Positions 16,565 through 25,047 of a DNA stretch of 33,458 bases are shown here, piece by piece. The DNA comes from Desulfobacterales bacterium HSG2 (GTDB taxonomy: Bacteria > Desulfobacterota > Desulfobacteria > Desulfobacterales > 4be13): NCBI GenBank assembly GCA_030378035.1, contig JAUCGI010000050.1:1-33458 (forward strand), written 5' to 3'. A model generated the notes under the pieces. That model saw nothing but the letters and a program-made list of their open reading frames with translations. It had not been told where the DNA came from and searched no databases. A program made the translations under genes and the position numbers. The first letter of the stretch is position 1. Every line of letters starts with the position of its first letter.

Positions 16565-16811
16565 TGCAGGCTTATACCAACGCAACGGGGTTTGTGTATA
16601 GGGTGGGTGAAGCGAAACTCACACATCGGGAAGGGCAACGATGGTTGGATGGTAGGTTTCGCTTCGCTCCACCCTACTTTTAAACGATGATGGGTTGGTG
16701 GGTTCACCCACCCTACTTTTAAAACGGTGGTGGGTTGGTGGGTCTCACTTCGCTCCCCACCCTACTTTTAAAACTGTGGGTTTCGCTTCACCCACCCTAT
16801 TTTGACAGGAG
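16565..16811. repeat. GGTGGGTTTCGC-type repeat cluster upstream of gspC copy 1
   Basis: Three imperfect units each contain CCACCCTACTTTTAAA followed by GTGGGTTGGTGGG or a variant, with GGTGGGTTTCGCTTC and ACTTCGCTCC words. Inverted GGTGGG/CCCACC pairs give several possible stems. The cluster ends at AGGAGGG, the ribosome binding site for gspC copy 1. The corresponding region before gspC copy 2 keeps only the last unit. Confidence 0.7.
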
Positions 16812-16820
16812 GGCAGAGAT

Positions 16821-17696
16821 ATGAAGAAATATTTGATAATATTGAATCTTTTGCTGATACCGGCGATAACATATTTCGGTGTGAAAGCGTTTTATCGGAC
16901 AATGACAGCGCAATTGGATCATATCCCCATGCCCCAGGCAGTGAGCCAAAGTGTCGTATCTTCCCAGGATGAGACCCGGCATCCCCTCTCTTATTACAAT
17001 CCGGTAATTGAACGGAACCTCTTCAACACGAAAGACAGAGAAGTGGAACAGCCGAAGGAGGAACCAAAGAAAGAGGAGAGCAGGGAACTGGAAGAGACAA
17101 CGCTTAAGCTGGCCCTGTGGGGGACCGTCTCAGGTAATGAAAACAGAGCGTATGCTGTCATTGAAGATAAAAAGGAAAGAAAACAGAATCTCTACAGAGA
17201 AGGGGATATGATTCTAAATGCAATCGTAAAGAAGATTTTAAGAGAGCAAGTGATATTAAGCGTCAATGACAAAGATGAAATTCTGAAGATGGCGAAAAAA
17301 AAACCTCGGGAAAGGGGACGGCGGAGTTCTCGTGAGAGATCGAGAAGCAAACCAAGAGCAGAAAAAAGGAGTTCGCAAAACATAAAAATTGCTCGTTCGA
17401 AGGTGGAGGAGGCGATCAGCGATGTGGGCAGTCTTATGAAAACAGCGAAAATAAAGCCGCATTTCAAAGATGGAAAACCGGACGGCCTCACACTGACAAG
17501 AGTCAAACGAAAATCCATATTCAGAAAACTGGGTCTGAGAAGCGGGGATATTATCATGGGAGTTGACGGAACCCCCATTGAATCCGTTGACGATGCCCTC
17601 AAGTTCTATAACAGCCTCAAATCATCCTCCAACGTGGCTCTTGAAATAAAGCGAAGAGGTCGGATGAAAAACATAGAATACGAAGTGCAGGATTAA
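16821..17696 (+). CDS. gspC: Type II secretion protein GspC, copy 1
   Basis: This 291-residue protein has a basic start and signal anchor (KKYLIILNLLLIPAITYF), a periplasmic linker, an HR domain (LKLALWGTVSG...AYAVIEDK...YREGDMI...VKKILREQVILSVN), an Arg/Lys-rich linker with RERGRRSSRERSRS, and a C-terminal PDZ domain (RKLGLRSGDIIMGVDGTPI). GspC links the inner platform to the secretin through its HR domain. AGGAGGG precedes ATG 16821. The gene is one of two tandem copies. It is the longer one, because copy 2 lacks two residues of the basic linker. Confidence 0.93.
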   Translation: MKKYLIILNLLLIPAITYFGVKAFYRTMTAQLDHIPMPQAVSQSVVSSQDETRHPLSYYNPVIERNLFNTKDREVEQPKEEPKKEESRELEETTLKLALWGTVSGNENRAYAVIEDKKERKQNLYREGDMILNAIVKKILREQVILSVNDKDEILKMAKKKPRERGRRSSRERSRSKPRAEKRSSQNIKIARSKVEEAISDVGSLMKTAKIKPHFKDGKPDGLTLTRVKRKSIFRKLGLRSGDIIMGVDGTPIESVDDALKFYNSLKSSSNVALEIKRRGRMKNIEYEVQD

Positions 17697-17703
17697 CATG
17701 AAA

Positions 17704-17962
17704 GTAGCGCAATTTTCCAAATTGTGCCTATATGTAGCGCAATTTTCCAAATTGCGCATGAACGTATCACGAACAAATTGCAAATTTGTTCTACACGGAT
17801 GTAGCGCAATTTTCCAAATTGCGCATGAACGTATCACGAACAAATTGCAAATTTGTTCTACGGATGTAGCGTAATTTTCCAAATTGTGCATGAACGTATC
17901 ACGAACAAATTGCAAATTTGTTCCTCACGGATGTAGCGCAATTTTCCAAATTGCGCATGAAC
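17704..17962. repeat. Tandem array of about 66-bp units with two perfect palindromes
   Basis: GTAGCGCAA starts at 17704, 17734, 17801, 17866 and 17933, giving units of 65-67 bases after the first. Each full unit has a palindrome with 9-base arms GCGCAATTT/AAATTGCGC around TCC, and a second one with arms GAACAAATT/AATTTGTTC around GCA, joined by CATGAACGTATCAC. Some units carry one mismatch in an arm. No spacer is unique, which argues against CRISPR. Confidence 0.85.
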
Positions 17963-17965
17963 GAA

Positions 17966-18082
17966 GGTTTTTTCCAAACTGGGGCTTTTGGCGTCTCTTT
18001 TCGATGCGGGAAATTACACTTTCAAGAGCATTAACGCTGAATTGGAAATTAAAAACAAAAAGAAGTTTGAAATCAGGGAATG
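17966..18082 (+). pseudogene. Internal fragment of gspN, duplicated
   Basis: These 117 bases match gspN 16225-16341 with only a few substitutions. At 18082 the copy jumps directly to sequence that corresponds to about 16765 in the original, so some 420 bases of gspN 3' end and repeat were lost. It marks the left end of the duplicated block that contains gspC copy 2 and has no coding role of its own. Confidence 0.9.
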
Positions 18083-18135
18083 TTTAAAACAGTGGGTTTC
18101 GCTACACCACCCTATTTTGACAGGAGGGTAGAGAT

Positions 18136-19005
18136 ATGAAGAAATATTTGATAATATTGAATCTTTTGCTGATACCGGCGATAACATATTTCGGTGTGAA
18201 AGCGTTTTATCGGACAATGACAGCGCAATTGGATCATACCCCCATGCCCCAGGCAGTGAGCCAAAGTGTCGTATCTTCCCAGAATGAGACCCGGCATCCC
18301 CTCTCTTATTACAATCCGGTAATTGAACGGAACCTCTTCAACACGAAAGACAGAGAAGTGGAAAAGCCGAAGGAGGAACCAAAGAAAGAGGAGAGCAAGG
18401 AACTGGAAGAGACAAAGCTTAAGCTGGCCCTGTGGGGGACCGTCTCAGGTAGTGAAAGCAGGGCGTATGCTGTCATTGAAGATAAAAAGGAAAGAAAACA
18501 GAATCTCTACAGAGAAGGGGATATGATTCTGGATGCAATCGTAAAGAAGATTTTAAGAGAGCAAGTGATATTAAGCGTCAATGACAAAGATGAAATTCTG
18601 AAGATGGCGGAAAAAAAACCCCGGGAAAGGCGGAGTTCTCGTGAGAGATCGAGAGACAGACCAAAGGCAAGAAAGGCCAGTTCGCAAAACATAAAAATTG
18701 CTCGTTCGGAGGTGGAGAATGCGATCAGCGATGTGGGCACTCTTATGAAAACAGCGAGAATACGGCCGCATTTCAAAGATGGAAAACCGGACGGCCTTAC
18801 ACTGACAAGAGTCAAACGAAAATCCATATTCAGAAAACTGGGTCTGAGAAGCGGGGATATTATCATGGGAGTTGACGGAACCCCCATTGAATCCGTTGAC
18901 GATGCCCTCAAGTTCTATAACAGCCTCAAATCATCCTCCAACGTGGCTCTTGAAATAAAGCGAAGAGGTCGGATGAAAAACATAGAATACGAAGTGCAGG
19001 ATTAA
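18136..19005 (+). CDS. gspC: Type II secretion protein GspC, copy 2
   Basis: This 289-residue protein is collinear with copy 1 and has the same signal anchor, HR domain and PDZ domain. The last roughly 75 residues, including the PDZ domain, are identical. About 20 substitutions plus a two-residue deletion lie in the periplasmic linkers, the HR region and the Arg-rich linker (for example RSRSKPRAEKR becomes RSRDRPKARKA). The ribosome binding site AGGAGGG is kept. The clustering of changes in the part that contacts other machine components, with an identical PDZ, could reflect divergence or gene conversion at the 3' end. Both copies look translatable. Confidence 0.92.
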   Translation: MKKYLIILNLLLIPAITYFGVKAFYRTMTAQLDHTPMPQAVSQSVVSSQNETRHPLSYYNPVIERNLFNTKDREVEKPKEEPKKEESKELEETKLKLALWGTVSGSESRAYAVIEDKKERKQNLYREGDMILDAIVKKILREQVILSVNDKDEILKMAEKKPRERRSSRERSRDRPKARKASSQNIKIARSEVENAISDVGTLMKTARIRPHFKDGKPDGLTLTRVKRKSIFRKLGLRSGDIIMGVDGTPIESVDDALKFYNSLKSSSNVALEIKRRGRMKNIEYEVQD

Positions 19006-19012
19006 CATGAAA

Positions 19013-19580
19013 GTAGCGCAATTTTCCAAATTGCGCATGAACGTATCACGAACAAATTGCCTGACTACAATGCAATGCCTTTTGGGGAACAAGATGGATT
19101 CCGGGTCAAAAATGATAAGAATCCTGCCGATTCTCATCATTTTTGCCCGGAATGACAGGAGCCGGATGTAGCGCAATTTTCCAAATTGCGCATGAACGGA
19201 TCTCGAACCAATTGCCTGACTACAATGCAATGCCTTTTGGGGAACGAGATGGATTCCGGGTCAGAAATGATAAGAATCCTGCCGATTCTTATCATTTTTG
19301 CCCGGAATGACAGGAGCCGGACGTAGCGCAATTTTCCAAATTGCGCATGAACGTATCACGAACCAATTGCCTGATTATAATGCCTTTTGGGGAACGAGAT
19401 AGATTCCGGGTCAGAAATGATAAGAATCCTGCCGATTCTTATCATTTTTGCCCGGAATGACAGGAGCCGGATGTAGCGCAATTTTCCAAATTGCGCATGA
19501 ACGTATCACGAACAAATTGCAAATTTGTTCTACACTTTAGCGCAATTTTCCACGAACAAATTGCAAATTTGTTCTACACG
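19013..19580. repeat. 155-bp tandem repeat array with nested palindromes
   Basis: The word GTAGCGCAA starts at 19013, 19168, 19323 and 19473, so three units of about 155, 155 and 150 bases lie in tandem. Each unit contains the 9-base-arm GCGCAATTT palindrome, a CTTTTGGGGAAC word, and the GGATTCCGGG...CCCGGAATGACA palindrome also seen inside the MITE at 4528. Two GAACAAATT-type palindromes close the array next to the GNAT start codon. No gene is present. Confidence 0.85.
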
Positions 19581-19586
19581 CACACA

Positions 19587-20078
19587 ATGAAAGAAAAAAC
19601 CGGATTTACAATTCAGGAAGCAGGTTTTGAAGACATACCGATCTTAGTCAGACATCATCGTCTGATGTTTGAAGAGATATGGACGCTGAAAGGTTTGGAT
19701 TATGATATTTCAAAATTGGAAGAGATGGATAATGCTTATGCAAAAAAATTACAGAAACAACTGACAAACAACACAAGCAAGGCTTGGTTCATTGAAGATA
19801 TATCCAAGATAATCGCAAGCGGCGCGGTTTCTATAATTTCAATGGTTCCGGTACCTGATGATCCATCAGACAGGGTCGCATATCTTCATAGCATCTATAC
19901 AGAAAGAGGATACAGAAACAGAGGATTTGCACGCCGAATAGCAGAGACAGCCATTCATTACTGCAAATCACAGGGAATCAGGCGAATGATACTGAACGCC
20001 AGTGATGCGGGAAGACCGGTTTATGAAAAAACAGGATTCCGGGCAGCAGATAATGTGATGCGGTTATGGATAAAATGA
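19587..20078 (+). CDS. GNAT-family N-acetyltransferase
   Basis: This 163-residue protein has the GNAT core: a beta strand before AYLHSIYTERGYRNRGFARRIAE, where RNRGFA is the acetyl-CoA pyrophosphate loop, then LNASDAGRPVYEKTGF near the C-terminus. The substrate is unknown. ATG 19587 is chosen because upstream in-frame codons are only palindromic repeat. No ribosome binding site is visible, since the repeat runs up to the start codon. It interrupts the gspC-gspD order and is probably an insertion. Confidence 0.85.
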   Translation: MKEKTGFTIQEAGFEDIPILVRHHRLMFEEIWTLKGLDYDISKLEEMDNAYAKKLQKQLTNNTSKAWFIEDISKIIASGAVSIISMVPVPDDPSDRVAYLHSIYTERGYRNRGFARRIAETAIHYCKSQGIRRMILNASDAGRPVYEKTGFRAADNVMRLWIK

Positions 20079-20134
20079 AATCTCATTTCTTTTTTTAAAT
20101 TATACATTAAACAGGAGTATTCTCGGGAAAAAAT

Positions 20135-22150
20135 ATGAAATCATACGTTAATTTGTCAAAAGGTATTATTTGTTCTCTAACTTTAATTTTTCTGATCCTG
20201 ACGGCTCACCCGGCCCCGGGGCAATCAACGGGAAATTCGGAACAGTTCGTCTCCATAGATTTTAACGACGTGGATATCAGCGTTTTCATCAAGTTTATGA
20301 GCGAGCTGACCGGAAAGAATTTTATTATTGATCGAAAAGTAAAGGGAAAGGTAACCATTATCTCTCCCTCCAAAATCTCCGTAAAAGAGGCTTACAAGGT
20401 CTTTGAATCGGTTTTGGAAGTCAACGGCTATGCCACAGTGGACTCCGGCAAGGTAATCAAAATTGTCTCTTCGCCGGATGCGCGGACAAAGAATATCAAA
20501 ACCATGCTGAAAGAGGAGGCTCGTTCTCCTGATGATAAGGTGGTGACGCACCTCGTACCGTTAAGATACGCGGACCCTGCTGAAATCAAGCGGCTTTTCG
20601 CGCCTCTGGTTTCCAAAAGCAGCGTCATACTCTCCTATCCGCCGACCAATACGCTGATCATAACAGACGTCTATTCAAACATAAAACGGCTGCTCCGTAT
20701 CCTGAAACAAATTGACATAACAGGCGTGGGTCAGATGATCTCCGTGATCCCCATTGAATACGGAGACGCGACAAAACTGGTCAAAGTGATGACGACAATG
20801 TTCGTGCAGAGAAGAGTAAAAGGGAAAAAAGGTGCCGGAAGTACCATGAAATTTGTCGCTGATGAACGGACAAACACTCTGATCGTGCTTGCCAGCGAGG
20901 ATGACACGATAAGAATCAAAGACCTGATCAGCCAGTTAGACAGGGAAGTACCCAAAGGGAAAGAGAAGATTCATGTCTATTATCTTGAAAACGCCACCGC
21001 GGAAGAACTGGCCAAGGTGCTTCAGTCCCTCTCAACAAAGCAGAGACGCACCAGCTCCAAAAAAGGGAAAAAGCAGGCCCCCATTGTCTCGGAGGGGGTG
21101 AACATCACCGCGGACAAAGCAACCAACAGCCTGATCATCATGGCGGAAAAGGATGATTACCTAGTCCTTGAAGAAGTCATCAGAAAATTGGACATCCCCA
21201 GGTCAATGGTTTTCATTGAATGCCTGATCATGGAAGTCAATGTGAACAAGGATTTCAAGATCGGAACAGAATGGACCGCAGGAGGGAAGGCTAGTTATAG
21301 TAATGATAAAGACGCATACATCGGCGGCGGCTTCAGCGGCGGCGGTGATGGTGCGTATGAGAATATATCAAGTGTGGCAGGCTCGGCGCTTGCGGGAGGA
21401 GCGGCATTACTGCCACAAGGGGCGTCTTTAGGCATTTTTGGCGAAGCGCTTGAAATCGGAGGGGCCACCTTTTACAACCTCGGCGCGATTGTGAACGCAT
21501 ACAAAAAAGACAAAGACGTTCACATCCTTTCAACGCCCCAACTGCTGACAACGGATAATGAGGAGGCAATAATCACTGTCGGAAAAAACGTCCCCTATCA
21601 GACAAAAACCGGAACCACGACCACCTCTGAAAGCTACAATACTTATGAATACAAGGATGTGGCCATCATGTTGAAGGTTACGCCTCAGATCAGCAAAGAC
21701 CGGCTGATCCGCCTCAAAATCTCTCAGGAAGTCAGCAAACTGGATAGCACCGCGGCAACGGTGGCCGAACGTCCCACAACTCTGACCCGCAAAATCGACA
21801 CCACGGTCATTGTCAATGATAACAACACGATTGTCATCGGCGGACTGATTGATGACAGCTTTTCCAAAACAGAAAACCGGATCCCCTGTCTCGGAGATAT
21901 TCCCGGACTCGGGTGGCTTTTCAAATCCCAGACAAAGGGGCGGGAGAAAACCAACCTTTTCATATTCCTGACCCCTCATGTTATCAAAAACGAGGCAGAG
22001 GCAAAAGAGCTTTATCGCCAGAAAAAAGATCACATTGACTCGATCGAAGAGGAAGAAAGAGGAATCAAAATGTACAGACTGGATATGGACGACACCACAT
22101 TTGACGTTGAAGAATCAGAACCTCAGGAGATTGAGGAGTCGCCCAAATAG
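20135..22150 (+). CDS. gspD: Type II secretion outer-membrane secretin GspD
   Basis: This 671-residue protein has a signal peptide (about 1-29, ending HPAPGQ), an N0 domain (IDFNDVDISVFIKFMSELTGKNFIID), and three N1-N3 ring domains (HLVPLRYADPAEIKRLF, VIPIEYGDATKLVKVM, VYYLENATAEELAKVLQ). The C-terminal secretin domain includes VPYQTKTGTTTTS and IPCLGDIPGLGWLF, and the LFIFLTPHVI motif closes it. It forms the outer-membrane channel. An Asp/Glu-rich tail after residue 640 resembles a pilotin or C-terminal extension. AGGAG at about 20112 is rather far (18 bases) from ATG 20135. The usual neighbour gspE follows only after an inserted block. Confidence 0.96.
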   Translation: MKSYVNLSKGIICSLTLIFLILTAHPAPGQSTGNSEQFVSIDFNDVDISVFIKFMSELTGKNFIIDRKVKGKVTIISPSKISVKEAYKVFESVLEVNGYATVDSGKVIKIVSSPDARTKNIKTMLKEEARSPDDKVVTHLVPLRYADPAEIKRLFAPLVSKSSVILSYPPTNTLIITDVYSNIKRLLRILKQIDITGVGQMISVIPIEYGDATKLVKVMTTMFVQRRVKGKKGAGSTMKFVADERTNTLIVLASEDDTIRIKDLISQLDREVPKGKEKIHVYYLENATAEELAKVLQSLSTKQRRTSSKKGKKQAPIVSEGVNITADKATNSLIIMAEKDDYLVLEEVIRKLDIPRSMVFIECLIMEVNVNKDFKIGTEWTAGGKASYSNDKDAYIGGGFSGGGDGAYENISSVAGSALAGGAALLPQGASLGIFGEALEIGGATFYNLGAIVNAYKKDKDVHILSTPQLLTTDNEEAIITVGKNVPYQTKTGTTTTSESYNTYEYKDVAIMLKVTPQISKDRLIRLKISQEVSKLDSTAATVAERPTTLTRKIDTTVIVNDNNTIVIGGLIDDSFSKTENRIPCLGDIPGLGWLFKSQTKGREKTNLFIFLTPHVIKNEAEAKELYRQKKDHIDSIEEEERGIKMYRLDMDDTTFDVEESEPQEIEESPK

Positions 22151-22479
22151 AGTTTGTCGCATCCACCCACAGCGTGATTCCGTTCCTGGGCGCGCCGGAG
22201 AATTCAGTCTTTCTCAAGGTCACACGCACCACGGAGGAGGGGATTCAGATGCAAAGAGTGGAGATGGATATCAGAAATCTGCTGCCCAATATCCTGCTTA
22301 CATCCCCGCTGTTTGACATGGAGAGACTCTCCCAGCAAAACAATACACATCTGGCAGCAGTGCGGACGGAGGATACTTATGATGAGATGAGAAGGAATGA
22401 TGAAATCCGATTAGGACTGAAGGCTTTTGAGGAGAGTGACATGGATTTTCCTGATGACCTGTTTGAAACGAAAGAATAA
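22151..22479 (+). pseudogene. C-terminal remnant of an AAA ATPase fused to the gspD end
   Basis: Reading from the gspD stop in another frame gives EFVASTHSVIPFLGAPENS, which resembles the H-motif (xTHS) and LGAPENS strand of AAA_21-type ATPases, followed by a tail with a TTEEGI turn. The Walker motifs are gone. The frame has a GTG at 22174 but no ribosome binding site. It is best read as the 3' end of an ATPase gene joined exactly at the gspD stop, so it is a relic. Confidence 0.55.
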
Positions 22480-22496
22480 TGAATTAGGCAAAGTTT

Positions 22497-22714
22497 CTGA
22501 TTATAGCACCTTTTGGGGAACGTGAACTTAAACTTGGACTTGAACTTAAACATGAAGTGCGGGCCCAAAGTGCAAAGTTCAAGTTCAAGTTTAAGTTCTC
22601 GTTCACGTTCGGGGCCTGTGAGCAGCCAGTCTCCCCAAAAGGCTTTATAATCAGGGCTTTTAAAAAAGCTGCGAGGAAAGGCTTTATAATCAGGGCTTTT
22701 AAAAAGCTGCGAGG
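22497..22714. mobile_element. Heptamer-type hairpin with CTGATTATA ends, plus duplicated right end
   Basis: The left end CTGATTATAGCACC (22497) and right end TTATAATCAG (22645-22654) are inverted, with CCTTTTGGGGA (22509-22519) and TCCCCAAAAGG (22632-22642) inside them. Between them, about 22518-22610, lie arms of GAACGTGAACTT and AAGTTCAAG-type words. The right end is present twice: 22638-22676 and 22677-22714 are 39- and 38-base direct repeats differing by one A. The ends resemble those of the element at 31255-31449, so both may belong to one family. Confidence 0.65.
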
Positions 22715-22794
22715 TGTGGATTTTGTGAAAATGAATCAGGTAAGATGAGTTTCTATTATCTGTCAATTCAACTTTTTTAATTTAAGGTGAAGAA

Positions 22795-23049
22795 ATGAAA
22801 AAATCTCAAATCATAGGACGTTATATTGTCGCGGACCCGAAGATATGCCATGGAAAACCGACCTTCAGGGGAACGCGTATAATGGTCGCCGATGTACTGG
22901 AACAGGTCGCCGAAGGTCTGGCGTGGGAAAGCATCATCGAAGGGTGGCATGAAAGCATTTCCAGAGAGGCAATTGCGGAAGCATTGCAACTGGCACGTCA
23001 GGCATTCCTCAGTCACACCGAGGAGTTTGCCATAGATCCGCCCGTATGA
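22795..23049 (+). CDS. DUF433 antitoxin-type protein
   Basis: This 84-residue protein carries the DUF433 motif order: RYIVADPKICHGKPTFRGTRI, then VADVLEQVAEGLAWESIIEG, ISREAIAEAL. Such proteins are the antitoxins of type II systems whose partner is a DUF5615 PIN-like toxin. The stop overlaps the next start by four bases (ATGA), as in intact pairs. AAGGTGA upstream of ATG 22795 is a plausible ribosome binding site. It sits in the gap between gspD and gspE. Confidence 0.9.
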   Translation: MKKSQIIGRYIVADPKICHGKPTFRGTRIMVADVLEQVAEGLAWESIIEGWHESISREAIAEALQLARQAFLSHTEEFAIDPPV

Positions 23050-23282
23050 ACATCTTGGACGAGAACATACTGAATGATCAGCGTCAGTTGCTGAGAATGC
23101 GGAGGATAACTTCCCGGCAGATTGGTGATGACACAGGTCGCAAAGGCATGCAGGATGAGGAGATCATTCCGCTTCTGCATCGGTCAGATCGCCCCACATT
23201 CTTCACGCGGGACAATGATTTAGAACATCACTCGGTAATGACAAAGCGGCCTACCCTTAACCCTATAAAGCTTAAAACTTAA
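23046..23282 (+). pseudogene. Truncated DUF5615 PIN-like toxin
   Basis: The frame opens with NILDENILNDQRQLLR, then RQIGDDTGRKGMQDEEIIPLL and RPTFFTRDNDL, a clear DUF5615 toxin with the D-E-N and T-R-D acidic positions. The usual family length is about 115-130 residues. Here homology ends after about 58 residues and the frame runs through a short heptamer-like tail (CTTAAAACTTAAAACT) that reaches gspE. The C-terminal half is missing, so the toxin is probably inactive. Confidence 0.75.
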
Positions 23283-23286
23283 AACT

Positions 23287-25047
23287 ATGAAAAAAGACTT
23301 TTCCCAAACACTGCAAGAGACCATCGGCATTTCAGAGGAGGATTTTCTGGAGGTTTTGAAGGTCAGAAGCGAAAAAGGCGGGAATATCGGTGAGATACTG
23401 ATCAAGAAAAAGATGGTGACGGAGACTCAGCTACTTGAGGCTCTGAGCATCCATTATGACATCCCTTTCTGGCCCCAGCTCCCCATGAACAATATCGGGA
23501 CGGAGGCCACCCAGAATATTCCCATTCATTTTCTGAAAAAATATTTTATGGTTCCTTTGGAAAGCGGCGGCCAGGCATCTCCGCCGGATACGCCCGATGC
23601 ATTGAATGTTATGGCTGGCGAGCTGATAATGAAGGATGATCATCAGGAACCGGGACATATCATTGCCATAAATGATCCGACCTGTTTCCAGCCCCTTGAC
23701 GATCTGGTCAGGATTATCAAAGCGAACAACTTTCAAATTGTCCTTTCCACAAAAGAGGCGATTCTTTCCGCCATCAACATATCCTATGATTTCAGCAGGG
23801 ATTCGGCGGAGCAGTTGGTTCAGGATATGGAAGAGAACGGCGCCACGATCATCAGCGAAATTGAGGATACAGCGGATCTCATGGATGACACCAGCGACGC
23901 GCCAATTATCAAACTCGTCAACCATATTATTTCCCAGTCCATCAAAGGCCGTGCGAGTGATATCCATATCGAACCCTATCAGGACAGTTTCAAAGTCCGG
24001 TACCGTGTGGATGGCATTCTGTATGACCTGCTCACCCCGCCGAAATGGATTCAGCCGGCCCTGACCTCCAGAATCAAGGTCATGGCAAAGATGAATATTG
24101 CGGAAAAACGGCTTCCCCAGGATGGGCGGATCGAACTCAAATTCGGCGATCAGGATATTGACATCCGGGTCTCCACCATCCCCATTTCATTCGGGGAACG
24201 GGTCGTTATGCGGCTCCTGAACAAATCCACATCGCTGCTTGAGCTTTCGGAGCTGGGCATGTCTCCTGAAAGGCTTAAACAGATTAAGGAGCTTGTCGCC
24301 TCGCCGAACGGGATTATCCTTGTGACCGGACCCACCGGAAGCGGCAAAACCACCACGCTGTATGCGGTTCTCTCCTCCATCAACACTCCGGATATTAACA
24401 TCATCACCATTGAAGACCCGGTTGAATACCAGCTCAGAGGGATCAGCCAGATTCAGGTCAATCCCAAGATCGATCTCACATTTGCTCTAGGCCTCAGATC
24501 CATCGTCAGGCAGGACCCGGATGTGGTTCTCGTGGGTGAGATCCGGGACCGTGAGACTGCGGAGATCGCGGTCCAGTCCGCGCTGACAGGCCATCTTGTC
24601 TTCTCCACCCTTCACACAAACGATTCAGCCAGCGCGATCACCCGTCTGGTTGACATCGGGGTCGAACCGTTTCTGATTTCGTCATCGGTGATCGCTGTGG
24701 CTGCCCAGCGGCTGGTGCGGGTGCTTTGTCCCGAGTGCAAGGAGCCGTACATCCCGGATGATGTCGCACTGGAAACCATCGGGATCACACAGGAACAGGC
24801 GAGAAACGGCACCATCCATCGTGCAAAGGGCTGTCAGAACTGTCTGAACACAGGTTACAGAGGCCGGGTCGCAATCCTTGAAATGATGATCATGAACAGC
24901 AGACTGAAAAGCCTGATACTCAAGACGTTCGATTCAAACAAGATAAAAGAGGAAGCCAATATGGCCACTCTGCGACAGGACGGCATCCATAAAATTTTAA
25001 CCGGTGTAACAACCATTGAAGAAGTGTTGAGGGTTGCGCAGTTATGA
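23287..25047 (+). CDS. gspE: Type II secretion assembly ATPase GspE
   Basis: This 586-residue protein has an N1E domain (KMVTETQLLEALSIHYDIP), then the core AAA domain: Walker A GPTGSGKT at about 348-355, an Asp box (IEDPVEYQ), Walker B VVLVGEIRD at about 413-421, and a His box (STLHTND). A zinc-binding tetracysteine region follows, CPEC (about 481) and CQNC (about 515), then RGR. It powers pseudopilus assembly by binding GspL. The start has no ribosome binding site, because the upstream sequence is heptamer-like. GspF, its usual membrane partner, is not in the window. The stop overlaps the TPR gene start. Confidence 0.97.
   Translation: MKKDFSQTLQETIGISEEDFLEVLKVRSEKGGNIGEILIKKKMVTETQLLEALSIHYDIPFWPQLPMNNIGTEATQNIPIHFLKKYFMVPLESGGQASPPDTPDALNVMAGELIMKDDHQEPGHIIAINDPTCFQPLDDLVRIIKANNFQIVLSTKEAILSAINISYDFSRDSAEQLVQDMEENGATIISEIEDTADLMDDTSDAPIIKLVNHIISQSIKGRASDIHIEPYQDSFKVRYRVDGILYDLLTPPKWIQPALTSRIKVMAKMNIAEKRLPQDGRIELKFGDQDIDIRVSTIPISFGERVVMRLLNKSTSLLELSELGMSPERLKQIKELVASPNGIILVTGPTGSGKTTTLYAVLSSINTPDINIITIEDPVEYQLRGISQIQVNPKIDLTFALGLRSIVRQDPDVVLVGEIRDRETAEIAVQSALTGHLVFSTLHTNDSASAITRLVDIGVEPFLISSSVIAVAAQRLVRVLCPECKEPYIPDDVALETIGITQEQARNGTIHRAKGCQNCLNTGYRGRVAILEMMIMNSRLKSLILKTFDSNKIKEEANMATLRQDGIHKILTGVTTIEEVLRVAQL

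Noticed and set aside
17704..17962. Possible CRISPR-like array with 66-bp periodicity
   Set aside because: Both palindromes and connectors repeat in every unit, and no unique spacer exists.
22557..22748. Small frame in the inverted-repeat block after the ATPase remnant
   Set aside because: It is built from repeat words with no ribosome binding site or family signature.
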